NCBI GenBank assembly: GCA_903813345.2
Contig: CAIIXF020000003.1
Coordinates: 12,972,931-13,036,930, forward strand
DNA length: 64,000 bases
Source: Owenia fusiformis
Taxonomy: Eukaryota > Annelida > Polychaeta > Sabellida > Oweniidae
Reading direction: 5' to 3'
The first letter of the stretch is position 1; every line of letters starts with the position of its first letter. Both the position numbers and the translations under genes were made by a program. The notes beneath the pieces were generated by a model. It did not search any database and was not told the DNA's origin. It worked only from the letters and a program-made list of their open reading frames with translations. Below, piece after piece: positions 1-23,020 of the stretch.

Positions 1-3000
1 TGTGGTTCGCCTCTTTTAAGAGAAGAGAAGTCCGCAGAATATTGTTTGCGTTCGGCCTCAGCACTGTTAACATTGTGAAGATTTGGTAAGGAAGCGTTTA
101 CTTTGCGTTCCACTCCAGCAAGGTTCGCCTCTGTGAAGCCTGATATATAACGATGGTGTTGGTTGAGCATCCTTGTTGACGGATCTTTCTGTTCTATTAC
201 ATTATTGCGAACTGACATAGTTTGGTCTTGTGTTCTAGTACGTGCTTTCTGTTTTTCGATGTAATCATTTAACGAATCGTCGTCGAATGTGTAGGGTTTT
301 ACCATAGCAAATAAATAGTCAGGTCGCTGCCTTAATCCAAGACCTAATTCCATGGTTGATAGGTTCATTTTGTCTGATGGATCACGTAAACTTTTTGAAC
401 GATTTATTTCAGACCCTGAGAAGGTCCTGTCAAATGTTGACAATTCGCCAGAGCCACACGACGCCACCGAGTAACGTTGTTCGGCAGTGACGTTTAGGTC
501 AAGTGCACTGATGACGTAAGCTGCGTTGGTTATTCCCATCTTACGCCTTCTTGGTCTATCCAGAGAGTATGAGTCATAAGCCCGCTCTACCTTGTATGCC
601 GGATTTGTGTATGTCTGAAAAAAAGATTTAAATCATTCATTTGGAATTGGTTTCTATGAATACTGCTGACGACATCACGCTAGACCATCCCTTCTTTAAC
701 AATAAGGACAGTAAGATTAGAGAAAGATAAAAATGAATTATCGATTGGCCATAAAAAGACATTATGAGTCTACAGTGTATGTCTGTATTACATTATCCGA
801 TCTACTTGTACTAAGGTGGTCCAAAATTGCAGTAGGCCAGAATTAATAAGTTTAAAAGTGGTCGATTTTCATGAAAAATAAGTAAGATGGGTAAATCTCG
901 GGGAGAGCGTGGGTACATTCCCCAGGGGGGCTAGGGCAAAAATGTTTGGTATATTAACTCTTTAGGTCATAAATTCATAGACTGTCGCTATGAACTTTTA
1001 TGAACTCAACACTCGGTCAAGACAAGTAACTTAGTCAACATTCGATATTCGTATGTCCATCAATATTTACTAAGAATGGTGCCACAATTGAAGTAAACCT
1101 CTGGTTAATTATTTTCAATAAACCTATCAGCAAACGTGTAAATGATAATTTTGATGTTCTGTTACATATTGGTAAAGCAATCTTTGGGATATGACCTAAA
1201 TTTCTGATTTTCCACTGTGTCCCAGTATACCCCTACTTCAAAAGATATATGTTATTCGTCATTTTTCATTATGAACCAACCATAAATGCATTTTTTCTTG
1301 TTTACATACAGAATGAACTTTCGGTTTTAAAATATTGCAAGACGGTACTGCATTTATTTGTTCAGGATATCGAGCAAACAAATGCGTGTCAATTTACACT
1401 GTAATATCCTACATACTTATATTTCAAGGGTAGTTTTGAAGAATAATCAAGAAAATCCATGTTTTCAAATGGATTCATCCTTGTCAAAGAATGTGAATGA
1501 GGATATGCCGTTTGAAAAACTCACAACATGTTTCAAGTTCTTACAATTCTTGATTAAAAAAATACTTTGAAAGTTGTGATTTCGAATGTAATATCCTACT
1601 CAATAAAATTTGTTGATATTTGTGAATTTTTTCTTTCGAAATGCACATTGCTGGATAACAGAACCTTGCCATGTTCGAGATGCACGAAAAGTGTTTTGTT
1701 AATACTTGACGTCGTACGGATATTTGGATGTGATTGACGTTTTCGTTAATCTCCTACCACTGTAATTTCCAACTTAATTTTTGGAAGCCAAATGTGATAG
1801 TCACGAATTGATATATAAGTCACACGTTGATGCATACATCATGTGTGTACATTAACTGTCGAATACATGCCAACTTACATTTATATAAATATCCACAATT
1901 AACTCAAATCATCAATTCTCGAAACGGTTTATTATTTAACCTGGTGAATTGAATTTTTCATTTTGATTCATAATTATGGTATCGGATTTGAGTATAGTAT
2001 AAGTCGAGGCTTAAACAAAGCAATAAAATTACGTGAAACCTTTTGTGAAAATTCGAACGATTTTCAAGAATCCTCCTTCAAAGTGATACCAAAGTGCTCC
2101 CCGGGAGTGGAAATTTCGTCTTGTGTAATAAAAATAATAGAGCGGGTGGTTTGAATTTTTGTTTGAGTTTATAGTTAACATCTATAAATTGAAAAACATA
2201 TCGCCTAATTAAGAGGTACATGCATATTTTGGCGATCTATCATTATAAAGGGCTAAATATTGTGCAAAACAGGAGTTGACACGCTTACATTTGAAAATGA
2301 AATTTCCTACATAATCGTCAACTCATGTTTAAAAGTCATGAAAACATGACCCAGTTACTGTCTATTCAGCATGGGTCACTAAGGGAAATATTATTAATGA
2401 CTTAAATCGTTTACAGTTAAGTTGTATTCCAAGAAACTTATCAATTTAGAAATGCAAATTGTTCAATTTTGTTTTTCAATTATAAAAAATGGCACCTGTT
2501 GAGAACAACGTTTTCAAATTTTTTTAAAACGGAGATATTTACTTATGCAACATTCATTGGCATGTGTCAGGGAATAAATAGGAAGAATATGCATTCGATT
2601 CTATATCTTGTTCCTGAAGGAGTTTGTTAAGGAGCGGTATATCTTAACGTACTTTTATCATCCCGAACTCAAACATTTCGAATACTTATTTCGAGAACGC
2701 TTTGTTGAGAATGGATTCGAGATGTACTCAAAAATAGTGCGTTAAAATGTGTATTAATTATCTAAATAACCACCTCACAAATTATTTTGGAAATCAAAGA
2801 TGTACGATTTTTGAGTTTTTTATTTTCGAATGTTGACTTACTTACTTGGCTTGACTGCACTGAACTCAAAACTTTGCGTCTCGTAATTTTGGACCACCCT
2901 ATGCACGCCCTTATACGAATTCCAAATGGGGATAACATTACTGTGCTAAAACAAGGTTGTTCATTTTTGCATATCATTTTCCAAATCAAAAATTAATCAA

Positions 3001-4345
3001 ATATGCTGTACTGTAAATATATAGTATAGTTTCATTGAAGTGTGTCAGTTTTTAATCTGTTTCCTTAATTGAAGTTTCAAAAAATGGAGAAAAAGAAATG
3101 ATTCCATAATTGTTTCAGAGCATGAATAGGTAAGCCTTATTCAAGTAAATCACCTGTATGGTTTCGTCCGTTACTTTTCTCTCCCAGCACACACCGAGTA
3201 AAAACAAAACCAGAATTATCGGCAGTAAAACTGCGAACACAATCCCAACTATGGCGACCGCACTCAATCCACCACCTAAAATGTATGTTCGCGGGAAGAA
3301 TGATAACACTGAACAGGAAGTCAAAAATATGTTGGAATTTGGAATTTCTTTAACTAAGATAACAGAGGTCTGCTTGACCTTCAGTCTTAACTATTCTAGG
3401 TCCATTTATAATTGACATGACCCGAATCACAATAGGCATGGTCAGTATGACGCTAAACTTGATGAAAACATTTGAAAAGCGATCTGTTTTCCTTTTCATG
3501 ACCATCCTTACCCCGACATTGGGCGAACGACGTTTCATCACTTAGGTCCCTACAGTTGAATAGTGCGTCACATTTTAACTTCGAACTGATGCAATCCCCA
3601 TTTATACATTTGAATTCTCCTTGACCACAAGGTTGTCTGTGGAAGGTTGTGTAGGTCAGCTCAAAACCCGAGTGTATGTGGTCTACGATGTCACGCATCA
3701 CCTCACTCACGAAAATAAGAGTCAAAGCGGGACCAGTTGATGAGTAGGTAGCGCCATCTTTTGCTGCTGTCCCACACAATCCAGTTTCTCCTGTAATAAG
3801 TTTGTAGAGTATTGTAGATATTTGTTGTTCATATATACGTTTATTTGATGGCATAATTCGATATATTATGTCCCAGATACACCCATTGCACATGGTGGGA
3901 TCGCAGACTTTACATTGCGTGGGTCATCGTGGGACTCCATGGGACAAGTGGGATCATTTTACCACATTTGAGTATGTTACCCATGCAAAGTTAGGCCAGG
4001 TATGTGTCGATAAAGGCGGGGACAATGAAGACAGCATTCTCTTCTACTATTGTATATTTAATTTGCACTTACCCGAAAGGACTGGCGCCTTTTCGTCTTT
4101 GCCATCATATATTTCAAGTCTGTCTGAACAGAATAAGCCATGCGTCCCAACGATGATTTTATCCCCTACATCAAATTTATTCATACTTATTGACACATGG
4201 CTCCCATTGTCTGCTTGGAGTGTGAGTTGACACCTGACATCGGGTGGGTATGCGTCATTTGCAGTTAGTCGCAAAATGCCCCCTCCGGCCTCGTGGACTA
4301 TGTACAGAACTGGCTCGTTTGTTGAGCAAAACACATCCATGTAAC
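1..4345 (-). CDS. CUB-LDLa single-pass membrane receptor, 3' part (NETO/LRP-like)
   Basis: Partial gene on the minus strand with four exons: 4073-4345, 3512-3790, 3154-3308 and 1-614 (continuing off the left edge). All junctions have GT/AG and matching phases (1, 1, 0). The first two exons encode a CUB domain (YDGKDEKAPVLSGETG, GFELTYTTF). An LDL-receptor class A repeat follows (CGQGEFKCINGDC ... CRDLSDE, with the calcium-binding acidic cluster). The third exon holds one hydrophobic helix (GIVFAVLLPIILVLFLLGV) followed by WERK, the usual stop-transfer side. The last exon is an open cytoplasmic tail of over 200 residues opening with TYTNPAY, an NPxY endocytosis/PTB-binding motif, and containing NLSTMEL, which resembles a block I recall in vertebrate NETO2 tails. 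The order CUB-LDLa-TM fits the NETO auxiliary receptor subunits; LRP3/10/12-like proteins are the alternative. NETO proteins have a second, N-terminal CUB and a signal peptide, which should lie further upstream but were not found before DECR1 begins at 6722. An alternative acceptor for the helix exon would end it at 3275. Confidence 0.8.
615..3153 (-). other. intron of the CUB-LDLa receptor gene
   Basis: 2.5 kb of AT-rich DNA between the helix exon and the tail exon. Short open frames here (for example 1358-1570 and 1963-2154) have no recognisable domains or splice context. No repeat was identified. Confidence 0.7.
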
Positions 4346-5489
4346 CTTAATCAATAATAAACATGATGGTTGGATATCTCGTTGCTTCAATACTGGATAG
4401 ATCGAGATCTTGCTGCCACGTATGGCAATAGACCCTGCAGCTCTTAACCAATTAGATTTGAGTATTTTAATGAGGTACATAATAATATAAAATACACCAA
4501 TACTGCTCTAACTGCCGCGTCCAACAGAATGTCACAACATGTCAGTCAACCGACTAATTCAACAGATCGTGATGAAATAAATGTTTTAAATGAATTTGAA
4601 GGGATACTTGAAAATGGCATCAATACTAGTCTTTCAGGGTATGATCCCATGGCAGCTTATCTTCTGAAAATTATTTTGTAAAGTGATGGGTTGACTTTTT
4701 CTAATTTTATCAAATTATGCTTACGTATTGGATAAGTGAAAGTTGCTGATCCTAGTCTTAACTGTACAGACATCACTAAAAGTAAACGAAGCAGTTGCTT
4801 TGAAATATCCATTATGAATTACGGTTCGCTAAAGTGAATCAAAACTGAATCATTTATGTCCTTTGACCTGTATAGATTTGATGTTGAATCCACTGGTGAT
4901 CAAATGCTCTACGCCGTTCCAAAATAATTGTCTAACCTATCGGTCTTGATGAGTTCGTCATAGCTTTTCCTGTAAATAGGTGGTCTGAGAGTCATATCAT
5001 TCTGCATGCTATTTCATTTATGTATTATCAACTAAATGATCAGAGGATAAGGGTTTGTTTAGATTTCTTCTAATTCAACAATAAAATTACCAAGAACGCA
5101 CTCTGTGATAGCGTTATGTAAATAGTATTCGTCATTTTGTTTGTGCTTGCTCATCATGGTTTGTGTTAGAGATATATACTTATTAATTAAAACTCACATC
5201 CTCCTTGAAAAGCTCGTACAAGCTACATGTATGTATATTATGAAAAGAAAAGTTTTGGAAACGTAATTTAGGCATCTAGTCGGAATGCTAAAAATAAGGA
5301 TTTTAGCAAGGGTGTCCTGAATTTAAGTTGTAGTTTTTTTATCCCAATGACAAAACTATTCTATCAATGAACAAGATCGACCTCTTTTGTATTTTTGGGG
5401 TTATTCAAACTGAAATCCTCATTATCTCAACACTTTATATTCGGTCCTAATATGGACTGCGGGGCGGATTTATGGATCCCCATCTCACT
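4346..5489. other. AT-rich stretch, no gene supported
   Basis: This should contain the intron upstream of the CUB exon. A 25-codon open stretch on the minus strand ending at 4909 has coding-like codons but is too short to call. No signal-peptide exon was recognised. Confidence 0.5.
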
Positions 5490-5731
5490 TGCGGATCCAG
5501 AAGTTAACAAGGGGGGTGGGGTCAAATGCGGAATTTTTTTTGAAAATATGAGGACCAATTTGGCTTAAATGGGCCTAAAAGGTCCAAATTATGCCCATTT
5601 CTTGAGACCCTACAACATTTTTGGGGCCCTAAATTTTTTCTGGGCCCACGAGGGAGGGGGCTTACTACATTCTATGGCCTTTTTGGCTAGAGACTCGAGT
5701 AAGAGGGGGCGGGCCCCCTTGATCCGCCAGC
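5490..5731. repeat. MITE, GCGGATCCA-ended family
   Basis: The ends are GCGGATCCAG (5491) and GATCCGCCAG (5721), in inverted orientation. The interior has G-runs, GGGGCCCTAAATTTTTTCTG and a GGCCCA motif. The same blocks recur at 53046-53180, 57879-58006 and 60625-60781, so this is a short non-autonomous DNA transposon family. Open frames inside it are not genes. Confidence 0.65.
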
Positions 5732-5865
5732 TAGTCATCTCGGATGACCCTTCATCCTAGGTTGACATTATAATCATGAAATATTTCACATAAATCAGTA
5801 GGCTAGATATACAACAAAAAATGTCAATGCTGCAACGTTTGGGTCAAAGGAGGGGGGGGAGTATC

Positions 5866-6585
5866 GTTCAGATTTAGGATAGTCATGCTAGGATTTAGAC
5901 AGGTGCATATGTTAGACCAATGCATTACCCCCAGGAAAAGCACTCCTAGAGATGATAAAATAATTTCGACTTCGAGACAGGGAAGATGCAAACAACCCAC
6001 CAACATGTTTTTTGAAATATTTTCCTGATTTTCAATCCCTTCCACCCCTGCCTTTTAGTTTTAGTAATTTTTCTTGCATTAATATGGTGTGTTTTCAGTG
6101 ACACACAGTTAAACCCTTTAAAGGAATAGGTTCCTTTTAGATAAAGTTGAAAACAATATTTTCCATGTTATTTCCCCATAGCCGGGGAAAACTCAAGGGA
6201 TACATTGCTTTCAGCTAATTTCGGTCACCCATAATGGATATCTTTATAAAAAACTCCGAAGGAATGACTTATTCCTTAATTAATTAGGCCTAACTGTGTG
6301 TCAAAACACAGCACACTGATGCACTCAGAGAAAAATTAAAAAAGGGGTTGGAAGGGGCTGAAAATCAGGAAAACATTTCAGTAAAAACATGTGGGTGGGT
6401 TATTTCAGAGACATATAAAACAAATTATAATATGTCTCCGGTTATTTACATGTCCCCTGTCTCAAAGTCGAAATTATTTTATGGCATCTCAACTGAGACT
6501 GGGGTGCTTTTCCTGGAGGCCATTGTCTAACATATGCACCCGTTTAAATCCTCAGAAAATAGCCAAAATCCAACATATGACTGTC
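5866..6585. repeat. foldback (inverted-repeat) element flanking DECR1
   Basis: The left arm is about 5866-6060 and the right arm about 6338-6585. They match in inverted order over blocks such as GAAAATCAGGAAAA, the AACATGTTTTT / AAAACATGTGGG region, GAGACAGGG / CCCTGTCTC and GGAAAAGCACTC / GGTGCTTTTCCTGG. The mirror-image reading frames (MEGIENQENIS on one strand and MEGAENQENIS on the other) arise from this symmetry and are not genes. The right arm ends roughly 140 bp before the DECR1 start codon. Confidence 0.7.
6085..6330. repeat. MITE with TAACTGTGTGTC ends, nested in the foldback element
   Basis: The left end (GTGTTTTCAGTGACACACAGTTA) and right end (TAACTGTGTGTCAAAACACAGC) are imperfect inverted repeats at the centre of the 5866-6585 foldback. 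This looks like a separate short element inserted in, or forming the loop of, the larger one. Confidence 0.5.
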
Positions 6586-6699
6586 CGAAATCTGTTGCGA
6601 TACTTTCCCACCTCCTTTGCCTATTTTCGCCAGTTGTGAGTCTTGGCATCCAAAACTCATTTTTAGCACAATACAAAAACTCGGCGTTCGTTTTTCAGA

Positions 6700-6704
6700 C
6701 CAAT
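6700..6704 (+). promoter_or_regulatory. CCAAT motif just upstream of the DECR1 start
   Basis: CCAAT followed by ATCCGGGA, only 17 bases upstream of the ATG. The position is compatible with a short 5' leader, but the transcription start is unknown, so this could be chance. Confidence 0.25.
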
Positions 6705-6721
6705 CATCCGGGACTTTCAAA

Positions 6722-17983
<11,262 letters not shown>

Positions 17984-18536
17984 GATGTTCAGAGAACTGC
18001 AAATCATAGACATTTCTTATAAATCATGTCCTGTTTTGCTTACTAGAGAAACAAGATATAAAATTCCAAAGGTCGCAGATAGCAATGTCAGAAAATTTAA
18101 AAATGAAGCGAAAATTTATAAATGATGTGAAGATTATATCAATAAGATGATCCTATTTTGAATATAAAATTAATAATATGAACTGATGATTTTTTTTTAA
18201 ATTTCTTTCTTTCATTCATTATAATACAAATCAATATTTCAAAATGCAATATTTCAAAAACTTTAAATACGTTTTCTCACTCAACAATGTGTCTAACATA
18301 TTTTTCATATTCAAACATTACAGATATATTTTTTCTCTCATTCTTTGAAAACTTAAATCCATGTATAGCTTTCTTTATTACAAGTGAACTGATGATTTAA
18401 TATTTAATAGATGACATGATTTATTGAATTTGTCTATTTCAACAACATATGGTGCATTGGATGATCGATGACATTAACAATAATTGTGATACGTACATAT
18501 CTTTAGATATTACACAGAAGAGTACAGCAAAATGGA

Positions 18537-18542
18537 AATAAA
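18537..18542 (+). terminator. candidate polyadenylation signal AATAAA for DECR1
   Basis: AATAAA about 550 bases after the DECR1 stop codon, in AT-rich sequence. A plausible 3' UTR end, not confirmed. Confidence 0.35.
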
Positions 18543-18625
18543 ATATATTTGTATTATCTTCTTACAGACTATAGTAAATAAATGCATAGTTTAGCATACC
18601 CATTCACATTTATTTCAAACATTGC

Positions 18626-18745
18626 ATAGGCGTAGACAGAAGGGGTGCGATGGTGTGATCGCACCCCCCCATAACCAATGATAACCATTAGATACAATTT
18701 TGAAGGAAGTTACATCAATTTTTGTAAAATTGAAAACAAATCCCC
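18626..18745. repeat. truncated copy of the GGCGTAG/C-run family
   Basis: Shares ATAGGCGTAG, GGGTGCGATGGTG, GATCGCACCCCCCC, ATAACCAATGA and AATTTTGAAGGA.GTTACAT with the right arm at 9098-9260. A one-ended fragment. Confidence 0.7.
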
Positions 18746-20620
18746 CCTTGACTGAAAACCGAATTTTTTTTGCGATCCCATTGTGTAGTTATAAAGGAGT
18801 TAGACAAAGCATTTATGTATACTGCTACTGTAATATGCCTCTATTTTGTTAGAGATGTGGATTTAGAATTCAGACTTTTTTTTCAAAATAAATAATATTT
18901 GGTTGATTTAACGATATTTTCAAACTTGGCATGGGGCCTTTAAATGTATTTACATATTTATACATTTATTTTGAAAGATAAAGATCAAAGTTGTTCATAC
19001 ATTGTCAGATGATGATAATACGTAATGCTATTTCCTTATTTCTCCAAAGATAACCTAAACATTTAATTTAATTGCAATGGCCTTAGATATTTTTTGTTCA
19101 GGCTCTCCTAGCTACACAGCAGGGCAACTAGTTGACCTGTTAATTACATCAACAAGTAAAAGGGTAACACTAATGAGATTATCGATTATACTATACCTAC
19201 ATCATATACCTTTACAGAAATAAATTCACAAAGCTATTAGTTATCATTCTGATTTATCAGAGTCCATCTTTACCTAACGCTTCTGAACTATTCCAAAAGG
19301 ATAGTAAAGGCTGTGGATCCCACAATGATTAGTTATACTTTCTACAGTCCTTGCAGACTTATACTTTTCAGAGAAATCTTGACACCTTTCATTGGATTGG
19401 TAAATTATTCTTTAACCTAAGGTTACATTATTGTCATGATAAGATATAATAACAATTTTATCTACAAATCTACAAGCAGTAATTATGGAAAACTGACTGA
19501 AAGTGAAAACCGGATTCAATAGTGAATTACAGTGTAAATTTTGTTGTTTTTGCATTTCTGTCACTATGTTATTGTAATTTTCATAAGTGCATCCGATAAT
19601 ATGTGCATCGAGGTGTCACTGTGACAATAATCACTTCACAATGAAGGTGTTTAATGACCAAAGAGCTGGGTTTTATAGTTATGTAATGGCACAGAACAGT
19701 GCATTGTCTCACTAGAATCTACATAAATCCCGGCCTGAGCTTTAATTAAAGACGAAGATAGGTGATGTAAAAGACAATCTGCTTATTGAAAAGACAAGCT
19801 GATTATAGGCTACTTGCTAGATAAATCTAAATTGGAAAGAATATGGCTACGCTATGACAGCAAAGATAAAGTGTTTTAACTTCTGTTATTTCTAGCTCAT
19901 TGATCGATCTTGTAAGATTAGGTAAGATAAGGGTTCTACAAGTAAATTGTCTGTCTAGAAGAATTGCTTTTTGGAAATACTCCGGTGATCTGGGTTTATT
20001 TTATCTCACTGATAGCATAGCAGAAGGTATGTGCAAATGAAATTAAAGCCTTGAAAATGAAAGAAAAATCTTGAAACGAAAGAAAATTGTAAGATCGGAT
20101 AATCATGCAATCACGGCCACATTTAATTTTGAACTAGGATGAAGAAAACATTACTTCATCCTAGATTTTGAAGAGCCCAATGGAAAATCAATAACGTGTC
20201 TAACATTCCCAAAGTAGTATGTTAAACAAGAATGAGACAATGTTTTTTCTGCATGGAGAAACCTAAGTACATAATTCAAAAAACGCTGGAAATTGATGTT
20301 TATTCAGCAAAAGTGAAAGTGATCAATTAACATCAATGGGAATGTGAGTCGTGGAATTGTTATATTCGTTATTAATTCAACCTTTACTTATAATACATGT
20401 CCGATAGTACATGGCGAAGCATCGTTATTAACATACCCCGGGACAGTATACCTACTGTACCTTTAAAAATTTAAAGCGAGTTGATATTACAATCAAATAT
20501 GTTACTAGTATTTAATATAGATTGCTGATTTTCAAATAAGTTTTGTATGATTGTTAAATAAAATTTGCCAATTATAATTTATTTAATAAATAAACGTTTT
20601 TGTTTGTTTCAATTGTTTTG
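18746..20620. other. intergenic, nothing supported
   Basis: AT-rich sequence downstream of DECR1. I see no exon, RNA gene, long repeat or element ends here. Confidence 0.6.
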
Positions 20621-20735
20621 ATATACAGGGTGATCAATAAATAAGGTAAAAGTATCTGGCATTTTGTAAATATTGGTCCAAACATCCTGAAATTTGGTCA
20701 TTTGGTTGTATACATGATTAGGATGGCATGAACTA

Positions 20736-21125
20736 CAAGATGTGCAGTCAGTATGCAGTTATCTGGGGCAAGCCCAAATCATGATCTATATATCTTCAAT
20801 GAATAAACACAAGGAGCACACACGTCGCGAACTCGCAACCTCGTGGTTACGGTGCCCAATCGCCTAGCCTGAACGTGCTGGCGCTCAAGCCCTCTTAGTC
20901 TATCTCGCCCAACTCGATAACCCCAAAAAAGCTTGTTTTGTTAGTAAATATTCAAAAACTTTTTTCGAAAATTTTTTCGAAATTCGCCATTTTGACCAAG
21001 CATTAATTTTATGAACCGCATATTTTTTGACGGACACTCCAGATTACGTTATTGAACTTGGGGATCTAGAGAAGAAAGTATATATCATGATTTGGGCTTG
21101 CCCCACTTCATACCGACTGTAAAAG
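20736..21125. repeat. inverted-repeat element enclosing a tRNA-like segment
   Basis: CAAGCCCAAATCATGAT (20770 region) and ATCATGATTTGGGCTTG (21085 region) are inverted copies, and the flanks match further (CAGTATGCAGTT against a PyTACCGACTG block). The intervening sequence holds the tRNA-like segment at 20815-20900. Confidence 0.5.
20815..20900 (-). repeat. tRNA-derived SINE-like fragment
   Basis: Read on the minus strand, GAGGTTGCGAGTTCGCGAC resembles a tRNA T-arm/B box, preceded by a GGCTAGGCGATTGGGCAC segment in the A-box to anticodon position. It is the only GC-rich stretch for several kilobases. A functional tRNA is unlikely because the arms do not close cleanly. A decayed SINE head is the best guess. 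Confidence 0.35.
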
Positions 21126-21356
21126 TATAGGGGTTGCCTTGGGCCTTTTGAATGGAGGAAAATGCTTCTTTTGCATATGCCAATCATAGAAATAACTTTT
21201 GACAATTTTATCATTTTTCTTATTTCAATTTTCAAACTCCCCACTGGATAACATTAGAAAATATTTCCAACAATTCTTTTTCGAACCTGGCAAAGTTAGG
21301 AAATCGGCAAATTGGCATTAAATCTGGTATGAATATACAGGAACTTGGCATTCACA

Positions 21357-22208
21357 TATTCACCCTATGCAGACAGAGCCTGTGGGAAATATTGGGTGCG
21401 GAGCAAATGAGCGGAGGGTGCGGAGCTAACGGTCATTTTTGAATTTAAATTTGGGATATTTCTGAAACTAAGCCGTTTTGGGCTTATACCAAGATATGTG
21501 TATTTGACACCAAATATCAATACAATTGTGAAAATAGTAGCGCAATTCATTCTATAGCGACGCAGTGTGCCTTAAACCTTTCCCAGACCTATATATTTTG
21601 AAATTATCCTTTTAATACTGAGTCCCCAGCATTCATAAAAAATGGTGTTCAAGGTTCACTATCTATACAAATTATTTTTGCATCTTGGAAGCCAGGCAGT
21701 ATCTGTGTGATTTTATAAAAATTCGGAAATGTTTTTCAGATATGAGCCCCCTCTAAATATTGGGTGCGGAGGAGCTCCATAAACGTACCTCCGCACCCAA
21801 TATTTAGAGGGGGCTCATATCTGAAGAACATTTCCGAATTTTTATAAAATCACACAGATACTTCCTGGCTTCCAAGATGCAAAAATAATTTGCATGGGTA
21901 GTGTATCTTGAACACCATTCTTTATGAATGCTGAGGACGCAGTATTAAAAGGATAGTCTCAAAATATATAGGTCTGGGAAATGTTTAAGGCATAATGCGT
22001 CGCTATAAAATGAATTGCACTACTATTTTCACAATTTTATTGATATTTGGTGTCAAATACACATATCTTGGTATATTTGAAGTCCCAAAACGGCTTAGTT
22101 TCAGAAATATTCCAATTTTAAATTCAAAAATGACCGTTAGCTCCGCACCCTCCGCTCATTTGCGCCGCACCCAATATTTCCCACAGGCTCTGTCTGCATA
22201 GGGTGATA
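21357..22208. repeat. 0.85-kb near-complete palindrome
   Basis: The left arm (21357-21783) and right arm (21785-22208) are reverse complements with scattered substitutions. Shared landmarks are CACCCTATGCAGACAGAGCC, ATTGGGTGCGGAG, CCTAAATATTGGGTGCGGAG at the centre and TATATAGGTCTGGGAAA. The two similar reading frames (minus 21365-21550 and plus 21995-22201) are mirror images of each other, not genes. Confidence 0.9.
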
Positions 22209-23020
22209 TTGTTAATAAGCAATTCTTAAGATTCGCTCATTTTAGGAATTGTTTTGATTTACCATTTTTATTCCTGTAATAGATGCTGATTTCATTTGCT
22301 AACAAGATTTCCCCTGTGTATGATCGTAATTATGGGACGCCCTTGCTATTTTTAAACTTTCCTCTACGTATATCACTAACAACTCTTTTTAGAGATATAG
22401 TAGCATCATTACAGCGTATAAAGAATGGACGCCTTCGAAGTATATCAATTGTAATCTGCTTTTATTGGTACATTATGATAACGCAGTATCAAGAAAGGAC
22501 ATAAAATGTTCATTTAGGGCGTTCGTCCGGGCACAAAATGTCATGCTTATATTTCAAGATAGGCTTTATTCTTAAACACAGGTTGAAATGACTTAGAGGG
22601 CATCCATTCAGGGGTTTTCCAAAGAGAAAGTCGCGACAAGGAAAACAGAAAGCAGTGGATAGACTATACACTCGTGTGTAATCCTTGTAATTTATATTCG
22701 GTAGAGTTTACGAATTTAGAATATAAATAATTTCTATAGTTATTGTGGGGTGTAGTACATGTATTTGTCGTGAAAATCGAACACGATTTTGATCCAGCTG
22801 CGAGCTGCATTGTTATTAGCTGTTTAGTGAACTGTGTTGTTAGGTTTGTACACATCATTCTGGCTCTTGGCTCCGCAAGGTAAATTCCTTTCATTACTAG
22901 ACTTTATATCACACAGTCGATAGGTCCAAGAGTTGTTGCATACCTTTTAGGCCTTGCAATTAAGAGCTCCTCAAAATTTTGAGGTTTTAATGGTGTAAAC
23001 AACTCCGAAAATCAATCGAC
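22209..23020. other. spacer between two palindromes, nothing supported
   Basis: AT-rich, with only short frames lacking domains. Confidence 0.5.

Noticed and set aside
4909-4984. Short minus-strand frame ending NYFGTA with an AG upstream
   Set aside because: Only about 25 codons with a weak pyrimidine tract; expected by chance at this length.
21365-22201. Two similar 60-70-residue reading frames on opposite strands
   Set aside because: They are mirror images produced by the 21357-22208 palindrome, with no domain or splice support.
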